NCBI GenBank assembly: GCA_035646375.1
Contig: DASRPM010000075.1
Coordinates: forward strand, 1-14,177
Origin: DASYRM01 sp035646375
Lineage (GTDB): Bacteria > Acidobacteriota > Vicinamibacteria > Vicinamibacterales > UBA2999
DNA length: 14,177 bases
Direction: 5' to 3'
Under the pieces are notes generated by a model, which ran no database searches, was not told the DNA's origin, and worked only from the letters and a program-made list of their open reading frames with translations. Positions 13,028-14,177 of the stretch are shown here, one piece after another. Within the stretch, counting starts at the first letter, position 1. Every line of letters begins with the position of its first letter. Position numbers and translations under genes: made by a program.

Positions 13028-13633
13028 GTGTCCATGATCAGGCTCGCCGCTGTCCTCGCCGTCGTCTCCCTTCTCGTCGCCGGCTGCTCGTCGCCATCCG
13101 GGAACTCGAAAGTGCCCGCCGGAGCCAAGAGCTCGGGCGGCAAGCACGCGACGATCGTCACCGACAAGGGCCCGGTCGAAATCGAGTTCCTGGAGAGCAG
13201 CGCGCCGCGGGCGGTGGAGAACTTCCGCCTATTGGCCGAGCACGGCTATTACGACGGTCTGACCTTTCACCGGATCGTCAAGGGCTTCATGATTCAAGGC
13301 GGCGATCCCACCGGCACCGGGACCGGAGGCGAGAGCGCGTGGGGCGAACCGTTCCCGGACGAGATCGATCCGCAGTCCGAGGTCTATCGCCGCGGTTACC
13401 GGCGCGGCATCGTGGCGATGGCCAACGCGGGCCCGAACACCAACGGCAGCCAGTTCTTCATCATGCACATGGACTACGAGCTGGCGCCCAATTACGTCAT
13501 GTTCGCCAGGGTCACGTCGGGCATGACCGCCGTCGATGCCATCGCCGATACGCGGACCACGGTGGGCGACGGCGGCGAAGCGAGCACGCCGGTCACGCCG
13601 CAGGTCATCAAGACCGTCACCGTTCGCCCCTGA
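13028..13633 (+). CDS. Cyclophilin-type peptidylprolyl isomerase, lipoprotein
   Basis: A 201-residue peptidyl-prolyl cis-trans isomerase that assists folding of exported proteins. The N-terminus is a lipoprotein signal with lipobox LVAGC (C20), so it is probably anchored to a membrane facing the periplasm. A Ser/Gly-rich linker (21-39) leads to the cyclophilin domain: FHRIVKGFMIQGGDPTGTGTGG (80-101), with R82, F87, M88 and Q90 in the active-site positions, then ANAGPNTNGSQFFI (132-145) and YVMFARVTSGM (156-166). The Trp of eukaryotic cyclophilins is absent, as is common in bacteria. The start is GTG 13028 or ATG 13034; the only purine-rich stretch (GGAGA at 13010-13014) is far from both, so the start is uncertain by two codons. 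It is divergent from the long gene run, which encodes mainly exported proteins. Confidence 0.93.
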   Translation: MSMIRLAAVLAVVSLLVAGCSSPSGNSKVPAGAKSSGGKHATIVTDKGPVEIEFLESSAPRAVENFRLLAEHGYYDGLTFHRIVKGFMIQGGDPTGTGTGGESAWGEPFPDEIDPQSEVYRRGYRRGIVAMANAGPNTNGSQFFIMHMDYELAPNYVMFARVTSGMTAVDAIADTRTTVGDGGEASTPVTPQVIKTVTVRP

Positions 13634-13660
13634 CGGACACGGCCAGATAGAGGAGAGCGC

Positions 13661-14177
13661 CTACCGCGCCGCGGGGGCCGCCCGCCGTTCGAGCTCCTCG
13701 AGGCGGCTGCGCCACCCCTCCTCGGCGCAGTCGTACGGCAGCAGGTGTCCGTTGGGCACGGCCATCCATTTCTTCTGGGCCGTCACCGGCTTCGTGTAGA
13801 ACCGCGGATCGGTCAGCGTCATGTCGATGACGAGCACGCGCTCGCCCTTGGCGCCGGCCGCCAGATGGAATCGCTCGACCACCCGCGCCTCGGCGCTGTG
13901 GGGGAAACGCTGGTCCAGCTGCTCCACCAGCTGGGTCGTTTCGACGACGAGCGTCTCGCCCTCCCAGCGGCCGCTCGAATACCCGTTGCGGCCGGGGATC
14001 CGGTCCGGCACGGGCACGTTGCGGGCGCCGAAGTAGATGCGCCGCACGTCGTTGTGGAGCTCGTAGAGCATCGTGATCTGCTCGGGGCGCTGCACGATCT
14101 CCAGCGGGTAGGTGGCGCCACCCAGAATCAGTGCCGGCATGCCCGGGCCGAGACAGAAGCCACCCGGCGTGTCGCCG
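13661..14177 (-). CDS. PDLSGVW-family secreted protein, 5' part missing
   Basis: The C-terminal 171 residues of a protein whose frame stays open to the right edge; the N-terminus with signal and PDLSGVW signature lies outside the window. It is a distant paralogue of the protein at 2197-3000: FCLGPGMPAL matches LCLPLGVPRL, YPLEIVQRPEQITMLYELHNDVRRI matches the PIEIVQTPQ segment in order, SGRWEGETLVVETTQL matches VGRWEGNTLVVDVVGF, RVVERFHL matches HVVERYTR, and YDCAEEG matches YVCAENN. The first ATG in the frame (14140) is internal, since the conserved FCLGPG precedes it. It ends 27 nt from the cyclophilin stop, convergent with no hairpin between. Function unknown. Confidence 0.85.
   Translation of the reverse strand, partial: GDTPGGFCLGPGMPALILGGATYPLEIVQRPEQITMLYELHNDVRRIYFGARNVPVPDRIPGRNGYSSGRWEGETLVVETTQLVEQLDQRFPHSAEARVVERFHLAAGAKGERVLVIDMTLTDPRFYTKPVTAQKKWMAVPNGHLLPYDCAEEGWRSRLEELERRAAPAAR

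Noticed and set aside
13634..13660. Terminator between the convergent cyclophilin and PDLSGVW genes
   Set aside because: No inverted repeat or T-run is present in the 27-nt gap.

Overview
The window is very GC-rich, densely coded DNA. Its gene content is typical of a soil Acidobacteriota genome, most likely the Vicinamibacteria side of the phylum: a beta-propeller (Reg_prop/Y_Y_Y) sensor kinase, secreted 'PDLSGVW' proteins, a DUF6152 protein, a DUF1592/DUF1552 pair, a secreted ankyrin protein and a tannase-family esterase. This assignment rests on gene content only; no rRNA or other phylogenetic marker is present. Layout: (1) Positions 2-2116 (+) hold the 3' part of a hybrid-sensor-type histidine kinase whose start lies outside the window. 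(2) Positions 2117-2196 form a short convergent gap with two perfect palindromes. (3) Positions 2197-12903 are all on the minus strand: nine genes with overlaps or gaps of at most about 37 nt, read from right to left as DUF1592 cytochrome protein, DUF1552 Tat-exported protein, diheme cytochrome c, unknown secreted protein, secreted ankyrin protein, 4-hydroxybenzoate 3-monooxygenase (pobA), tannase/feruloyl-esterase-family hydrolase, DUF6152 protein and PDLSGVW protein. (4) A 124-nt divergent gap follows. (5) Positions 13028-13633 (+) encode a lipoprotein cyclophilin. (6) The 3' part of a second PDLSGVW-family protein (minus strand) runs off the right edge. The nine-gene run looks like one long transcription unit made of two modules. 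The upstream module (DUF1592, DUF1552, diheme cytochrome c, unknown protein, ankyrin protein) is entirely exported and carries four CXXCH heme sites in two proteins; its substrate is unknown. The downstream module pairs an exported esterase of the tannase family with a cytoplasmic flavoprotein that turns 4-hydroxybenzoate into protocatechuate. The two are translationally coupled by an ATGA overlap, suggesting hydrolysis of a phenolic ester followed by ring hydroxylation. Several start codons can be fixed by 1- or 4-nt overlaps with the upstream stop and by clear Shine-Dalgarno sequences. The most notable non-coding signal is a 25-bp unit with an 18-bp palindromic core that occurs twice, 24/25 identical and in opposite orientations: once after the kinase gene and once inside the long gene run. 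It looks like a genome-wide REP-type element. No tRNA, rRNA, CRISPR array, insertion sequence or riboswitch was recognised. Outside the two short gaps named above there is no non-coding stretch of any size.
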